Shown here: one piece after another, positions 27,884-36,028 of the stretch
How positions within the stretch are numbered: position 1 is the stretch's first letter
Layout of the letters: each line of letters begins with the position of its first letter
Position numbers and translations under genes: made by a program
The notes under the pieces: model-generated
Told to the model about the DNA's origin: nothing
Seen by the model: the letters and a program-made list of their open reading frames with translations, nothing else
Databases searched by the model: none
Source: Bacteroidia bacterium
GTDB taxonomy: Bacteria > Bacteroidota > Bacteroidia > B-17B0 > Aurantibacillaceae
DNA length: 64,000 bases
Direction: 5' to 3'
Assembly: GCA_026003255.1 (NCBI GenBank)
Contig: BPGX01000002.1
Location: 560,155-624,154, forward strand

Positions 27884-29785
27884 TTAGTTTTTAGATTTTA
27901 GTTGCCATTGTAGTTGAATAAAATAATTTCTTCCCGGCATTGGTCTTTGAGCAATTATCATATATCGTTTGTTAAATAAATTATTGACTCCAGTTGATAA
28001 ACTTAATTGTAAACGTTTGAAATCAAAGGTATAAGACAACATAAGATTGCTAACAGAATATGGATCTAACCATTGTAAGTTGTCAGATGTGACAAACCTA
28101 TATCCAACGTATTGGAATTGATAAAATGCGGAAAAATGACGCATTACATATTGTAAAGTGCTATTGATATTGTATCGTGGTGTATAAATCAGTTGTTTGC
28201 CAATAGAGGCATCGTTTGGAATTGTGGATTTTTCTATAGTTGATAAAATGTAAGCAGTATGGACTGACCACTTGATTTTTCCACTATTTAAATGAATTAA
28301 CCAATAATTATCTGTTTCAGTGCCACGGCTCCACACCTGTGCAATGTTGGCAGGGATGGGCTGTCCATTCCCTCCGGGCAGCCAGATAATCCAATTGTTC
28401 GTGATTTTGTTGAACATTGTCCATTCTATACCAAATTCAGAACGAATATCTTTAATTGGAAACTTTGCGACAAAACCTCCTTCATATTGGTATCCACTTT
28501 CTGGCTTCAGATGAACATCTCCACTGTTTCTCCAATACAAATCGTTTAATGTAGGCAAACGATAAAAGTAAGATGCTTGTGCTTTGAGCGTAATGTAAGA
28601 ATGAGTAATCCATTCAGCGCCGATATTTCCTGTAATTGGGATATTACTTTGAATATTAGCCCATTCTTTGCGCAATAAAACATTCCATTTTAATTTTTTC
28701 AATTGAGATGAAAATCCGCTGAAAATGGAATTTCTGATGAGTTGTTTGTCCCCGTTGTAATTGCTGGTTATTGCATAATTGAATATCCATTGGTGCCCTA
28801 ATACAAATTGAGTAGAAGTGTTTATGTTTTTGTAAAAAATTTCTTCTGTTTGAAAGGTATGTACTTTGCTATTTGAAAAAATTTTAGATGTGCTGTCTGT
28901 ATAATTAATTCTATCAAAGAGATAAGCGCCCTTAATTTCTAATTTCCATTTTTCATTTTGCAAAAGATAGTTGGCAACATTTCTGAAACTTTCATCCAAT
29001 TGATGAGAAGCATATTTACTCATAAAGTAATTATTCGGGATATTTCTTTCTCCAATGTGATACCAGGAGTGTATTTGAAGATGTTGATTATGTGATAGTT
29101 GATACAACAATCCACCATTTATTCCTCTTGTCAGGAAAGAAGCATTTTTTAATTTCAATGTGTCATTGATTTTGTAATCGTTGTCAGATTGATTCCAATA
29201 GGCATTTAAGTAGGATTTTAGTTTGAGTGCATTAAAGTAAAATTTTCCGGAAGATTGATGTGTATTAAAACTTCCATAACGATAAACAACATTTGCAGAA
29301 TTTTGTTGCTTAAAAGAATTATTGAGATGAATGATACCATTAACAGCACCGCTGCCCCATAGCGAAGAAGATGCTCCATACTCTATCTGAATATTATCCG
29401 CAACCGAAGAATTGATTTGAGAAAAGTCCAATTGTCCCAGCATGGGATGATTGATGTTTATACCATTCCACATCACCACGGTTTGTTGAGCACTTCCACC
29501 TCTTGCTGATGCAGAACTGATACTACCGGGAGTATAATTTTTAATAAATACAGCAGATTGGTAATTTAATAAATCGCCAATTGATTGAACATTCAGTACT
29601 TTGATAAGTCCTGTATCCAGATTTTGATTTTTTTTCCCTGCTTGAAAAGTTGTTCTTTTAAATTCGGATGGAGATGCACAAATGTCAATAGTTTGAAGAT
29701 GAACAGTGTCGCACACAGTTTGTGAAAATAAACGAAATGACATTAGAATAAATGCAAGAAAAAATATTTTAATATGTAAAATCAT
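27884..29785 (-). CDS. btuB: BtuB-like TonB-dependent vitamin B12 receptor
   Basis: 633-residue outer-membrane receptor. Signal peptide with cleavage at LFS|Q; plug domain (about 45-165) with IGDLLNYQSAVFIKNYTPGS, SASARGGSAQQTVVMWNGIN and IEYGASSSLWGSGAVNGIIH; then a 22-stranded-type barrel ending in PGRNYFIQLQWQL. TonB-dependent receptors import scarce nutrients using energy from TonB-ExbBD. The length matches BtuB-type receptors (about 600) rather than the much longer SusC proteins. The specific B12 assignment rests on the cobalamin riboswitch directly upstream and the BtuG-like gene in the same operon. Confidence 0.9.
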   Translation of the reverse strand: MILHIKIFFLAFILMSFRLFSQTVCDTVHLQTIDICASPSEFKRTTFQAGKKNQNLDTGLIKVLNVQSIGDLLNYQSAVFIKNYTPGSISSASARGGSAQQTVVMWNGININHPMLGQLDFSQINSSVADNIQIEYGASSSLWGSGAVNGIIHLNNSFKQQNSANVVYRYGSFNTHQSSGKFYFNALKLKSYLNAYWNQSDNDYKINDTLKLKNASFLTRGINGGLLYQLSHNQHLQIHSWYHIGERNIPNNYFMSKYASHQLDESFRNVANYLLQNEKWKLEIKGAYLFDRINYTDSTSKIFSNSKVHTFQTEEIFYKNINTSTQFVLGHQWIFNYAITSNYNGDKQLIRNSIFSGFSSQLKKLKWNVLLRKEWANIQSNIPITGNIGAEWITHSYITLKAQASYFYRLPTLNDLYWRNSGDVHLKPESGYQYEGGFVAKFPIKDIRSEFGIEWTMFNKITNNWIIWLPGGNGQPIPANIAQVWSRGTETDNYWLIHLNSGKIKWSVHTAYILSTIEKSTIPNDASIGKQLIYTPRYNINSTLQYVMRHFSAFYQFQYVGYRFVTSDNLQWLDPYSVSNLMLSYTFDFKRLQLSLSTGVNNLFNKRYMIIAQRPMPGRNYFIQLQWQLKSKN

Positions 29786-29894
29786 CGGGCAAATGAAAAT
29801 TTGTGGTTATTTCATTTGCAGCAATACGGGAAAAATGCTACTTGTCTTTTTGAGATAAGAAGCTGGCTTTTGTTCCCGAAAGCCGCTTAAAAGA

Positions 29895-30083
29895 TGCTTA
29901 AACGGGCAGGTCTTCCGGCTTGTTCCACTTTGCTCGCCTTCGCATTCTTCTCTTCATCAGAAGAACACTGGCATTAAACATCGAGCAAAGCACAAATTGG
30001 AACTCACGGCTGCGGGCACAGCTCAGGATTTTCACCTGATTCCCTTTTCATCTCATTTAAAATGAGAACCCATTAAGCGGGCA
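29895..30083 (-). ncRNA. cobalamin riboswitch
   Basis: The minus strand carries the conserved B12-aptamer pieces in order: a GGGAATCAGGTGAAAATCC segment near 30045, then GCTGTGCCCGCAGCCGTGAG (30022-30003), a variable hairpin domain, and CCGGAAGACCTGCCCG (29918-29903) at the 3' end. It begins directly after the -7 box and ends about 110 bases before the btuB ATG. Family knowledge: adenosylcobalamin binding switches off expression, so this operon should be induced when B12 is scarce. The expression platform lies in 29840-29895 and I could not assign its mechanism. Confidence 0.92.
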
Positions 30084-30091
30084 CAAATATA
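30084..30091 (-). promoter_or_regulatory. -7 box for the B12 riboswitch operon
   Basis: The minus strand reads TATATTTG immediately upstream of the aptamer. A TTTAC-like stretch about 20 bases further up is a weak -33 candidate. Confidence 0.5.
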
Positions 30092-30143
30092 TGTAAAATT
30101 TTTTATGACTGTAAAAGTTGAATTTTCATTATGATAAATTCAA

Positions 30144-30433
30144 CCCAAATTATTCATTAAAAATTAGCATATTCTTTACATTGCTTCATTTCATTGACAT
30201 TAAAATATAAAATGGTTTCCACCAATTTGGTTTTAATATAATTATTTACTTTTTTTGAACCACACGAAGCACTCGAAGTTTTTCATAGAGAACACAAAGT
30301 ATTTTCTTGCTTTCAAAAACTATCGGAACTTTGTGCACTCTTTTTGTTTCCTTGGTGTACATTGTGGTTAAAATATAAAAGGACTGATTTTATAGTAGAT
30401 TTTAATTTCACTAATTCTATTGCATAATCTGGG
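30144..30433 (-). repeat. MITE-like dispersed repeat, copy C, with 5-bp target duplication
   Basis: A 290-bp element in reverse orientation: reversed, it begins CCCAGATTATGCAATAGAAT and ends TTAATGAATAATTTGGG. Direct TTCAA copies flank it (30139-30143 and 30434-30438). It aligns end to end with copy B (291 bp). It sits just upstream of the B12 operon promoter, so the operon is bracketed by inverted copies B and C. Confidence 0.8.
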
Positions 30434-30445
30434 TTCAATTTTCTT

Positions 30446-30555
30446 AGATTTTACAATAGAATTATTAATGAAATTAAAATTTACTTGTAAAATCTATTTA
30501 TTTTAAACACCAATCCCACAAAACACTAATACAATTTGCAAGTGATAAATGCTTT
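30446..30555 (+). repeat. degenerate, 3'-truncated MITE copy D
   Basis: AGATTTTACAATAGAATT and the following stretch to ATTTGCAAGTGATAAATGCT align with the first 110 or so bases of the other copies in plus orientation. It lacks the CCC end and stops exactly at the DinB stop codon. Confidence 0.55.
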
Positions 30556-31017
30556 TTATTTCACTCTTTTGTAAATAATATAATCTGTTTTTTCTGGAAT
30601 AGAAAAACCCAATGATCGTACTTCTTTTGTTATCTGTGCCCTATGATGTGTTGAATGATTCACAATATGAAATAATATCTCCCACACCGAGTTTTGAAAT
30701 CTTTTATTTTCCGCATTGGTGTAAGAAATTATTTTACCGAAATCGTAATTATCTATTATCTGTAATGAATGTTGAAAATTCTGACTGTCCATTTCTTTCA
30801 ATTTCTGCAAAGAGTGAATTTGCCATACACTTATATCTATGGGCTTTTGTAAAATCCGATGATTCCATATTTGATGAGCATTAATAAGATGACTGAATAA
30901 CTTCATAATAATATTGTTAGAAGATGTGACATTCAAATCAGATAAATGTTTCAACCATATTTGGTTCACATCGTGGTTGTAGGAAAAAATATCTTGGAAG
31001 AAATTATGGATTGTCAT
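30556..31017 (-). CDS. DinB family protein
   Basis: 153-residue four-helix-bundle protein of the DinB/YfiT superfamily, often a metal-binding thiol-transferase-like scaffold of unknown individual function. The three metal-ligand histidines are likely in LINAHQIWNHRIL (N-terminal helix region) and in ILFHIVNHSTHHRAQI, the hallmark HxxxH-type segment. No signal peptide. Its start lies inside the end of the upstream M28 gene (14-base overlap), so the two are co-translated. Nothing in the context suggests a substrate. Confidence 0.8.
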   Translation of the reverse strand: MTIHNFFQDIFSYNHDVNQIWLKHLSDLNVTSSNNIIMKLFSHLINAHQIWNHRILQKPIDISVWQIHSLQKLKEMDSQNFQHSLQIIDNYDFGKIISYTNAENKRFQNSVWEILFHIVNHSTHHRAQITKEVRSLGFSIPEKTDYIIYKRVK

Positions 31018-32155
31018 GGTTTAATTTTTCTTCCTGTTGATATAAGTAATATAACAATGTTTGTCCAACGGCTTGTAAAGTTTGCTTACTAATATTTTTC
31101 ATATCATCCGTTATTTTATGATGGTGATCAAAAAAATCACTTTTTTGAGGGTGATAATGAACAATATCAATGGTTGGTATGTTAGTATATACATTGATAA
31201 ATAAATGGTCATCTGTGATTTCATTCGTGCTTTCATCAATAAAGTATTTTCTATAACCAGCTTTTTGAGCAATGGTCCATATAGAATGAACAAGTGTAGG
31301 ATGGTATTGAATGGATACGCCTTCTTTTGGAAAAACAGCATTTGTATCACCAACCATGTCTAATAAAATCCCTTCTACTGGCTTAATGGAGGTGGGTGAT
31401 AAATTCTTTGCCCAATGTTGAGAACCAAGACACCAGGTTTTGGAGTCACCGCCGGCATCGCCGTAATCTTCCAGATCAAACAACACAATATCAATTCCGA
31501 TATTTTTCAAGGGCAATTGTTGAATGGATTGAATAACACTCATTAAAACTGCCACACCGCTGGCTCCATCGTTAGCACCGGGAATGGCTTGATTTTTGTT
31601 TTTTACTTCATCTCTGTCTGCAAAAGGACGGGTATCATAATGCGCACACAAAAGAATGCGATGGTTATTATTCGGATTGTATTTTACAATAATATTGGTG
31701 CCAGTCCATTGTTTCTTATCAAAAGTAGTAGCGACGAACTTTTGTAACTCAACCTTACATTGTTTGGATTCAAAAAATTGTTTTAACCATAGTACACATT
31801 TTTCGTGGGCTTTGCTGCCGGGAACTCTTGGACCTAAATCAACCTGTTGCTTGACAAAATAATAACAACTATCTGCATTAAAGTTGGGCGTAGTGTTCCA
31901 GAATTTTTCAGGTTTTTGGGGTGTTATATTTTGGGATAAATTATTTTTTTCTTCTTTAGGGCTATTGCACTCAGTAAGGAATAAAAGAAAAGATGAGAGT
32001 ATTAAAAAAAACACAGCTATTTGTTGAATGCTTCTTGATATATGTGTGTATTTATGATTTTTGCCAGTATCAGTTTTTTTAATGGATTTTGCATTCCAAT
32101 ACAGATTCGAAAGTTTTAGTTTTTGAAGAATAAACAAAGATGATTTTTTTAGCAT
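31004..32155 (-). CDS. M28 family protein, probable glutaminyl-peptide cyclotransferase
   Basis: About 383 residues from the ATG at 32155, six to eight bases after the expected transcription start (an in-frame upstream ATG at 32170 lies within the promoter box). A hydrophobic segment at about residues 45-63 ends FLTEC, a possible lipobox, but the 40-residue region before it is unusually long, so the start is uncertain. Zinc-site motifs of M28 are present: CAHYDTRPFADRD, PGANDGASGVAVLM, LFDLEDYGD and DFFDHHHKITDDM. The order RVPGS...LLDMVGD...DDHLF...IDIVHYHP is that of glutaminyl cyclases rather than aminopeptidases. It would convert N-terminal Gln of exported proteins to pyroglutamate in the periplasm. 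An aminopeptidase is the alternative. Confidence 0.75.
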   Translation of the reverse strand: MLKKSSLFILQKLKLSNLYWNAKSIKKTDTGKNHKYTHISRSIQQIAVFFLILSSFLLFLTECNSPKEEKNNLSQNITPQKPEKFWNTTPNFNADSCYYFVKQQVDLGPRVPGSKAHEKCVLWLKQFFESKQCKVELQKFVATTFDKKQWTGTNIIVKYNPNNNHRILLCAHYDTRPFADRDEVKNKNQAIPGANDGASGVAVLMSVIQSIQQLPLKNIGIDIVLFDLEDYGDAGGDSKTWCLGSQHWAKNLSPTSIKPVEGILLDMVGDTNAVFPKEGVSIQYHPTLVHSIWTIAQKAGYRKYFIDESTNEITDDHLFINVYTNIPTIDIVHYHPQKSDFFDHHHKITDDMKNISKQTLQAVGQTLLYYLYQQEEKLNHDNP

Positions 32156-32167
32156 AAAAGTTTTTTG

Positions 32168-32175
32168 CAAAAGTA
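32168..32175 (-). promoter_or_regulatory. -7 box for the M28/DinB pair
   Basis: The minus strand reads TACTTTTG. It lies in the short gap after the PstS-like gene and would allow independent expression of the glutaminyl-cyclase-like gene. No clear -33 element. Confidence 0.45.
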
Positions 32176-32203
32176 AGGGAAATAGGAAAGCAGAAGAAAA
32201 AAA

Positions 32204-33100
32204 TTAATACGGTTTCATTTCTATTCTTCGTTCTCTGTCAATGGTTGGAACGAGTCCCATTTTTTTAAACAATATCTGTCCTTTTTCACCAGCGATGAAT
32301 GCTTCAAATCCGGCACTTAATGAAAAATCATCTCCACGGCGAATAGCATAAATGGTTCTGGTAAGTGGATAATCTCTTGTGGCAATATTGCTTTGGTCTG
32401 GGTAGTAAGCAGATGAATGTTCGTCTTTTCGCACAGGAATAATTAAAGTATCTTCAAGAAAATATTTCAAATTTCTTGTCCATTTATCATCGTCATCGCA
32501 AATGAAGGAATAATCCATGATTCCAATTACATTATTGTAAGTTGTCAGATACTTTCTAAATTCAGAACTATCTTCGACACTAAAACAGTTTTTACCAAAA
32601 CTTTTTCCATTCAATAAACTATCTTTACAAAACATCATACAACCATTGTTATTTCTAAAAAATATAACCTTGTAAATACTATCTCCAGTTAATATCTGTT
32701 TTAATTGATAAATGGTTAATCCATTTTTTTGAAATGCTTTCCCAAGCAAAGCAATGGCAGAATGAGCAATCGGTGTTTGCTGTATTATTAAATTATTTTT
32801 TTGAAAAATTCTCAATTCTTCTGAAGACAGTGAACGATTGATGAAAATTATTTTGCAACTATCGTATAGTAAACCTTTTATACATTCTGACTCGGGCTTA
32901 AATTGAAGTTCAACGTGTGTGTTTTTGTAAATGGATGAAAATAAATCAATTTGAGGCGGTAAAATGTATTGAAAGGTATTATCTCCCCAAACTTTGATTT
33001 GTCCGGTAGTTGGCGTATTAGGGAGTTCATCATTAGAAGTATTCCAACAAGAAACAATGAAAATTAAGAAGAGTATAATTACATACCAGTAGCGTAGCAT
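32204..33100 (-). CDS. PstS-like substrate-binding lipoprotein
   Basis: 298 residues. Signal peptide and lipobox FIVSC; the mature part is a type II periplasmic-binding fold like the phosphate-binding PstS proteins, with QIKVWGDNTFQYILPPQIDL, INRSLSSEELRIFQ, IALLGKAFQKNGLTIYQLKQIL and the late YPLTRTIYAIRRG segment followed by GFEAFIAGEKGQILFKKMGL. No permease or ATPase gene lies nearby, so a transport role is unproven. It starts inside the 3' end of the PorG-like gene (22-base overlap), and such lipoproteins frequently travel with outer-membrane proteins in this phylum. Confidence 0.8.
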   Translation of the reverse strand: MLRYWYVIILFLIFIVSCWNTSNDELPNTPTTGQIKVWGDNTFQYILPPQIDLFSSIYKNTHVELQFKPESECIKGLLYDSCKIIFINRSLSSEELRIFQKNNLIIQQTPIAHSAIALLGKAFQKNGLTIYQLKQILTGDSIYKVIFFRNNNGCMMFCKDSLLNGKSFGKNCFSVEDSSEFRKYLTTYNNVIGIMDYSFICDDDDKWTRNLKYFLEDTLIIPVRKDEHSSAYYPDQSNIATRDYPLTRTIYAIRRGDDFSLSAGFEAFIAGEKGQILFKKMGLVPTIDRERRIEMKPY

Positions 33101-33903
33101 GGCTGTTTGGATACAATTTTAATGTTAATAGTAAGGCCGGTAAAGAAATACCAATCTTTTGTATAAGGATTTCCCCTGGAATATCCTTGAATGATAGACC
33201 ATGGATATTTTGTTCGATTGCTCATGAGTAGACCTATTTGTCCATTTGGTGGATTGGTAACGAGGTTGGGATATTTATCGCTCACGTCATCTAAATAATC
33301 TGTAAATGTTTTACGTGGTCCCCACTCAATTCCAAGTCCAATATTTTTAGCAACATTTATTTTAATACCGATGCCAAAGGGAATGGAAATTTGCCACAAC
33401 TTGTATGGTTTGCTTTGTCCTTCCGTTTTTAATGGTCGCAAATCTACCCAACTATTTCCGCCTAAATTACCTTGTGGATTGAAATGAAAACCTGCTATTC
33501 CAGCAAAAAGAAAGAGAGTGAAAAAATGTTTTTCATTACCTATTCTATAATCATAAAAATTAAATTCTGCTATGCCATAAAATTCCTGAATGTTCGATTT
33601 AAAGTTCAAATTTCGTTCAATCTGGTCCTTATTATCACTTTGCGCATCATCGCCTTCAATTTGTCCCCAATTAAAGCCCAATCTTAAAGCGCCTCTATAA
33701 TCCCATGCATATCTATAAAAACCACCGAATGCAGGTCGGGTCATGTAAAAGTGCTGGCGTGGATTTAAATCGCCCAGATAATATGAACCACCAATGAATA
33801 GGCCAATTTCATGCTGATGAAAAGCACGTTTTTTGCCTTGTGAGTAAAAACACATTGGTAAAGATATAAACAAGATGAGTATGAAGAAGTTATTAAATCT
33901 CAT
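33079..33903 (-). CDS. porG: PorG-like outer-membrane beta-barrel protein (DUF6089 type)
   Basis: 274 residues. Signal peptide with cleavage at FYS|Q, then HEIGLFIGGSYYLGDLNPRQ, ALRLGFNWGQIEGDDAQSDN, FYGIAEFNFYDYR and a closing YFFTGLTINIKI strand, characteristic of the DUF6089 barrel family that includes PorG. PorG anchors the GldK-GldN ring of the T9SS to the outer membrane in Porphyromonas (established knowledge). Whether this copy is the T9SS PorG or a paralogue cannot be decided here, but the window is rich in T9SS cargo. The downstream PstS-like gene overlaps its end and the beta-helix lipoprotein gene ends 3 bases upstream. Confidence 0.72.
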   Translation of the reverse strand: MRFNNFFILILFISLPMCFYSQGKKRAFHQHEIGLFIGGSYYLGDLNPRQHFYMTRPAFGGFYRYAWDYRGALRLGFNWGQIEGDDAQSDNKDQIERNLNFKSNIQEFYGIAEFNFYDYRIGNEKHFFTLFLFAGIAGFHFNPQGNLGGNSWVDLRPLKTEGQSKPYKLWQISIPFGIGIKINVAKNIGLGIEWGPRKTFTDYLDDVSDKYPNLVTNPPNGQIGLLMSNRTKYPWSIIQGYSRGNPYTKDWYFFTGLTINIKIVSKQPCYATGM

Positions 33904-33906
33904 AAT

Positions 33907-35397
33907 TTATTGTTTTTCAATAGCACCGAGATCTGGCGCTATATCTGAAAATCGGCTATTGTTATTAATATCGAACGGAAATTTAGCAGCATCAAGGGAA
34001 TTGCCCGCATTGATAGCTGCTGAACCATTTTGTAATGAAAAATCGTAAGAAGAAGGATTATTAAATTTAGAATTTTGATTGATGAGACAATTGGTAAAAT
34101 GAGAATTAGAAGTATTGATGTTTGTTTTGATTAAACAAAAATTGAATTGATGGTTAGGAAGGTAAGAAGGATTAGAGGTCTTTAAATCTAAATTTAACTC
34201 ATTATTCAATGTTCCATCAATAATGCAATTTCCGAAATAACAGGTGTCTAATGGAAATATAGTATTGTCAACATAATTGTTGATATACACACATTCTTTT
34301 TTACGAGTAGATTGATTCCAATAATTGGCAAATGTGGTGTGAATAAAATTATAATTTCCACCCAATGCTAATACTAAACAATATTCTTCTGCATTGGCGA
34401 TGATGTTGTTTCCTGCATAGATATTATAGCCCAAACTATACAATCCCCACTTTTTCATGTTCAAGATACGAGTATTGGTAATTCTTAATCTTCTGGGGTC
34501 TGCATTATACACGGTATTTAATACTTCTGCCTGTATTCCGATAAATCCATTTTTGATAATTGCGTAATTAATTTCATTTTCTTTACTACCTTCGTTTATC
34601 CAGATTCTATCCCACTGACCGGGCAAGTCCATAAAATCAGCTTCTCTTCTGAATCCTTGAAAAACGACTTCATTACCATAGGTGCCTTGAACTTTGAGAG
34701 TGCCATAACGATAAACCCATAATCCGGCGTTTTGATAAAAGTACACTCTGGTGCCGGGTTGCATAATGAGCGTTTGGGAAGAGTCAACGACTAACCAACC
34801 ATAGATGACATGCGGCTTATCATTGGTCCATGTTACCGTGGCATTATTTACAGAAGAAATTGTTGAATAAGGCAAATAATATCCATTTGAGAAATAAATG
34901 GCATTTGTAGGTTTGTGATAATAGGCATTTTGTCCCCATGCTTCTAAATATACTTTTTGACTTTTTCCATTCACTTCAAAAATAATTGCATCCTGTACAA
35001 TGAGTGGACTATTGGAAGATAAAGGATTGATGTTTACTTGAATGAAAATATACAAACTATCATCCGGGTCAATTTCAATTTCAGAAAACAATTTGCCGGA
35101 AGCACCGTCAACATTGAGAATATAAGGTGAAGTAGAACCGGTTTGCAAGTAGATTTTTGAAATTTTTATTTTTTGTTTGTATGGGTTGATAACTCTTAAT
35201 TGACGAGTAGCAGATCCGGCTGTTGTAAATACTGTATCAAATAAAATCGTGTCGTTGCTGAATTTCAATTCAGCATTTGAAGAAGTGTTGAATTTGTCTT
35301 TTTTACAACTATTTGTCAGAAGAATTAGATAAAAAGCGCTCAAAGCGAATAAAACTATTTTTAGTTTATCAGTTATGTTATGAATGTTGCAACGCAT
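33907..35397 (-). CDS. surface-type lipoprotein with right-handed beta-helix domain
   Basis: 496 residues from the ATG at 35397; the frame extends to 35427 but this start gives a normal lipoprotein signal with lipobox LTNSC. CKKDK after the Cys resembles a Bacteroidota surface-export signal. Residues about 40-150 form an Ig-like domain (ILFDTVFTTAGSATRQLRVI). From about 190 the chain is repetitive beta-helix: LIMQPGTRVYFYQNAGLWVY, RYGTLKVQGTYGNEVVFQGF, WINEGSKENEINYAIIKNGF, RITNTRILNMKKWG. The end (GSAAINAGNS and IAPDLGAIE) is the choice-of-anchor Q-like closure. Function unknown; polysaccharide binding is plausible for the fold. It is 3 bases upstream of porG and 4 bases after the sugar transferase gene. 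Confidence 0.75.
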   Translation of the reverse strand: MRCNIHNITDKLKIVLFALSAFYLILLTNSCKKDKFNTSSNAELKFSNDTILFDTVFTTAGSATRQLRVINPYKQKIKISKIYLQTGSTSPYILNVDGASGKLFSEIEIDPDDSLYIFIQVNINPLSSNSPLIVQDAIIFEVNGKSQKVYLEAWGQNAYYHKPTNAIYFSNGYYLPYSTISSVNNATVTWTNDKPHVIYGWLVVDSSQTLIMQPGTRVYFYQNAGLWVYRYGTLKVQGTYGNEVVFQGFRREADFMDLPGQWDRIWINEGSKENEINYAIIKNGFIGIQAEVLNTVYNADPRRLRITNTRILNMKKWGLYSLGYNIYAGNNIIANAEEYCLVLALGGNYNFIHTTFANYWNQSTRKKECVYINNYVDNTIFPLDTCYFGNCIIDGTLNNELNLDLKTSNPSYLPNHQFNFCLIKTNINTSNSHFTNCLINQNSKFNNPSSYDFSLQNGSAAINAGNSLDAAKFPFDINNNSRFSDIAPDLGAIEKQ

Positions 35398-35431
35398 TGA
35401 TAGTAAAGAATCTAACGATAAGTACAATAAA

Positions 35432-36028
35432 TTATTGTTTTAATAAAATTTTGGTAAGTGTTTTTAAGATGATTTTAATATCTTCCAAAAAGCTTTGTTT
35501 TTCAATATATTCTAAGTTTATTTTCAATTTTTCAGGCATCACTTCTTCAATATAGGTTTTTTCTGGATTTTCTGAGAGAGCTAAAATGTCATTCTCGTTT
35601 ATATACTTAATAGAAGCATAATCGGTAATACCTGGTTTTACTGATAAAACTTTTTTTTGTTCATCGTTGTACAAATCTACATATTTTTTTACTTCTGGAC
35701 GAGGACCTATTATACTCATATCACCAATTAAAACATTGATAAATTGCGGTAATTCATCTAATTTATATTTTCTTAAATAATAACCAATTGTTGTAACTCT
35801 TGGGTCTTTTGAACCTACTGTCAGATAGCCCTTTTTATCAGCATCTTTATACATTGTGCGAAATTTGAAAAGTTTGAATGGACGAAAATTTTTACCTACT
35901 CTTTCTTGCAGATAAAAAATAGGAAACCCATCATCTATAACTATCGCAATAGCTATAAGAATAAAAATTGGCAAAAGTAAAATCAATGCAACTAAAGAAA
36001 ATAGAATATCAAACAATCTCTTTATCAT
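35432..36028 (-). CDS. sugar transferase (PglC/WcaJ-type phosphoglycosyl transferase)
   Basis: 198 residues. Monotopic phosphoglycosyl transferase that moves a sugar-1-phosphate onto undecaprenyl phosphate to start surface glycan synthesis. It starts KRLFDILFSLVALILLLPIF (re-entrant membrane helix), then LQERVGKNFRPFKLFKFRTM with the catalytic Asp-Glu-type pair region, and KLDELPQFINVLIGDMSIIG followed by PRPE and VKPGITDYASI. The size corresponds to the minimal PglC form. Its ATG overlaps the aminotransferase stop by 4 bases, a typical pairing in nucleotide-sugar and O-antigen clusters. Confidence 0.9.
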   Translation of the reverse strand: MIKRLFDILFSLVALILLLPIFILIAIAIVIDDGFPIFYLQERVGKNFRPFKLFKFRTMYKDADKKGYLTVGSKDPRVTTIGYYLRKYKLDELPQFINVLIGDMSIIGPRPEVKKYVDLYNDEQKKVLSVKPGITDYASIKYINENDILALSENPEKTYIEEVMPEKLKINLEYIEKQSFLEDIKIILKTLTKILLKQ

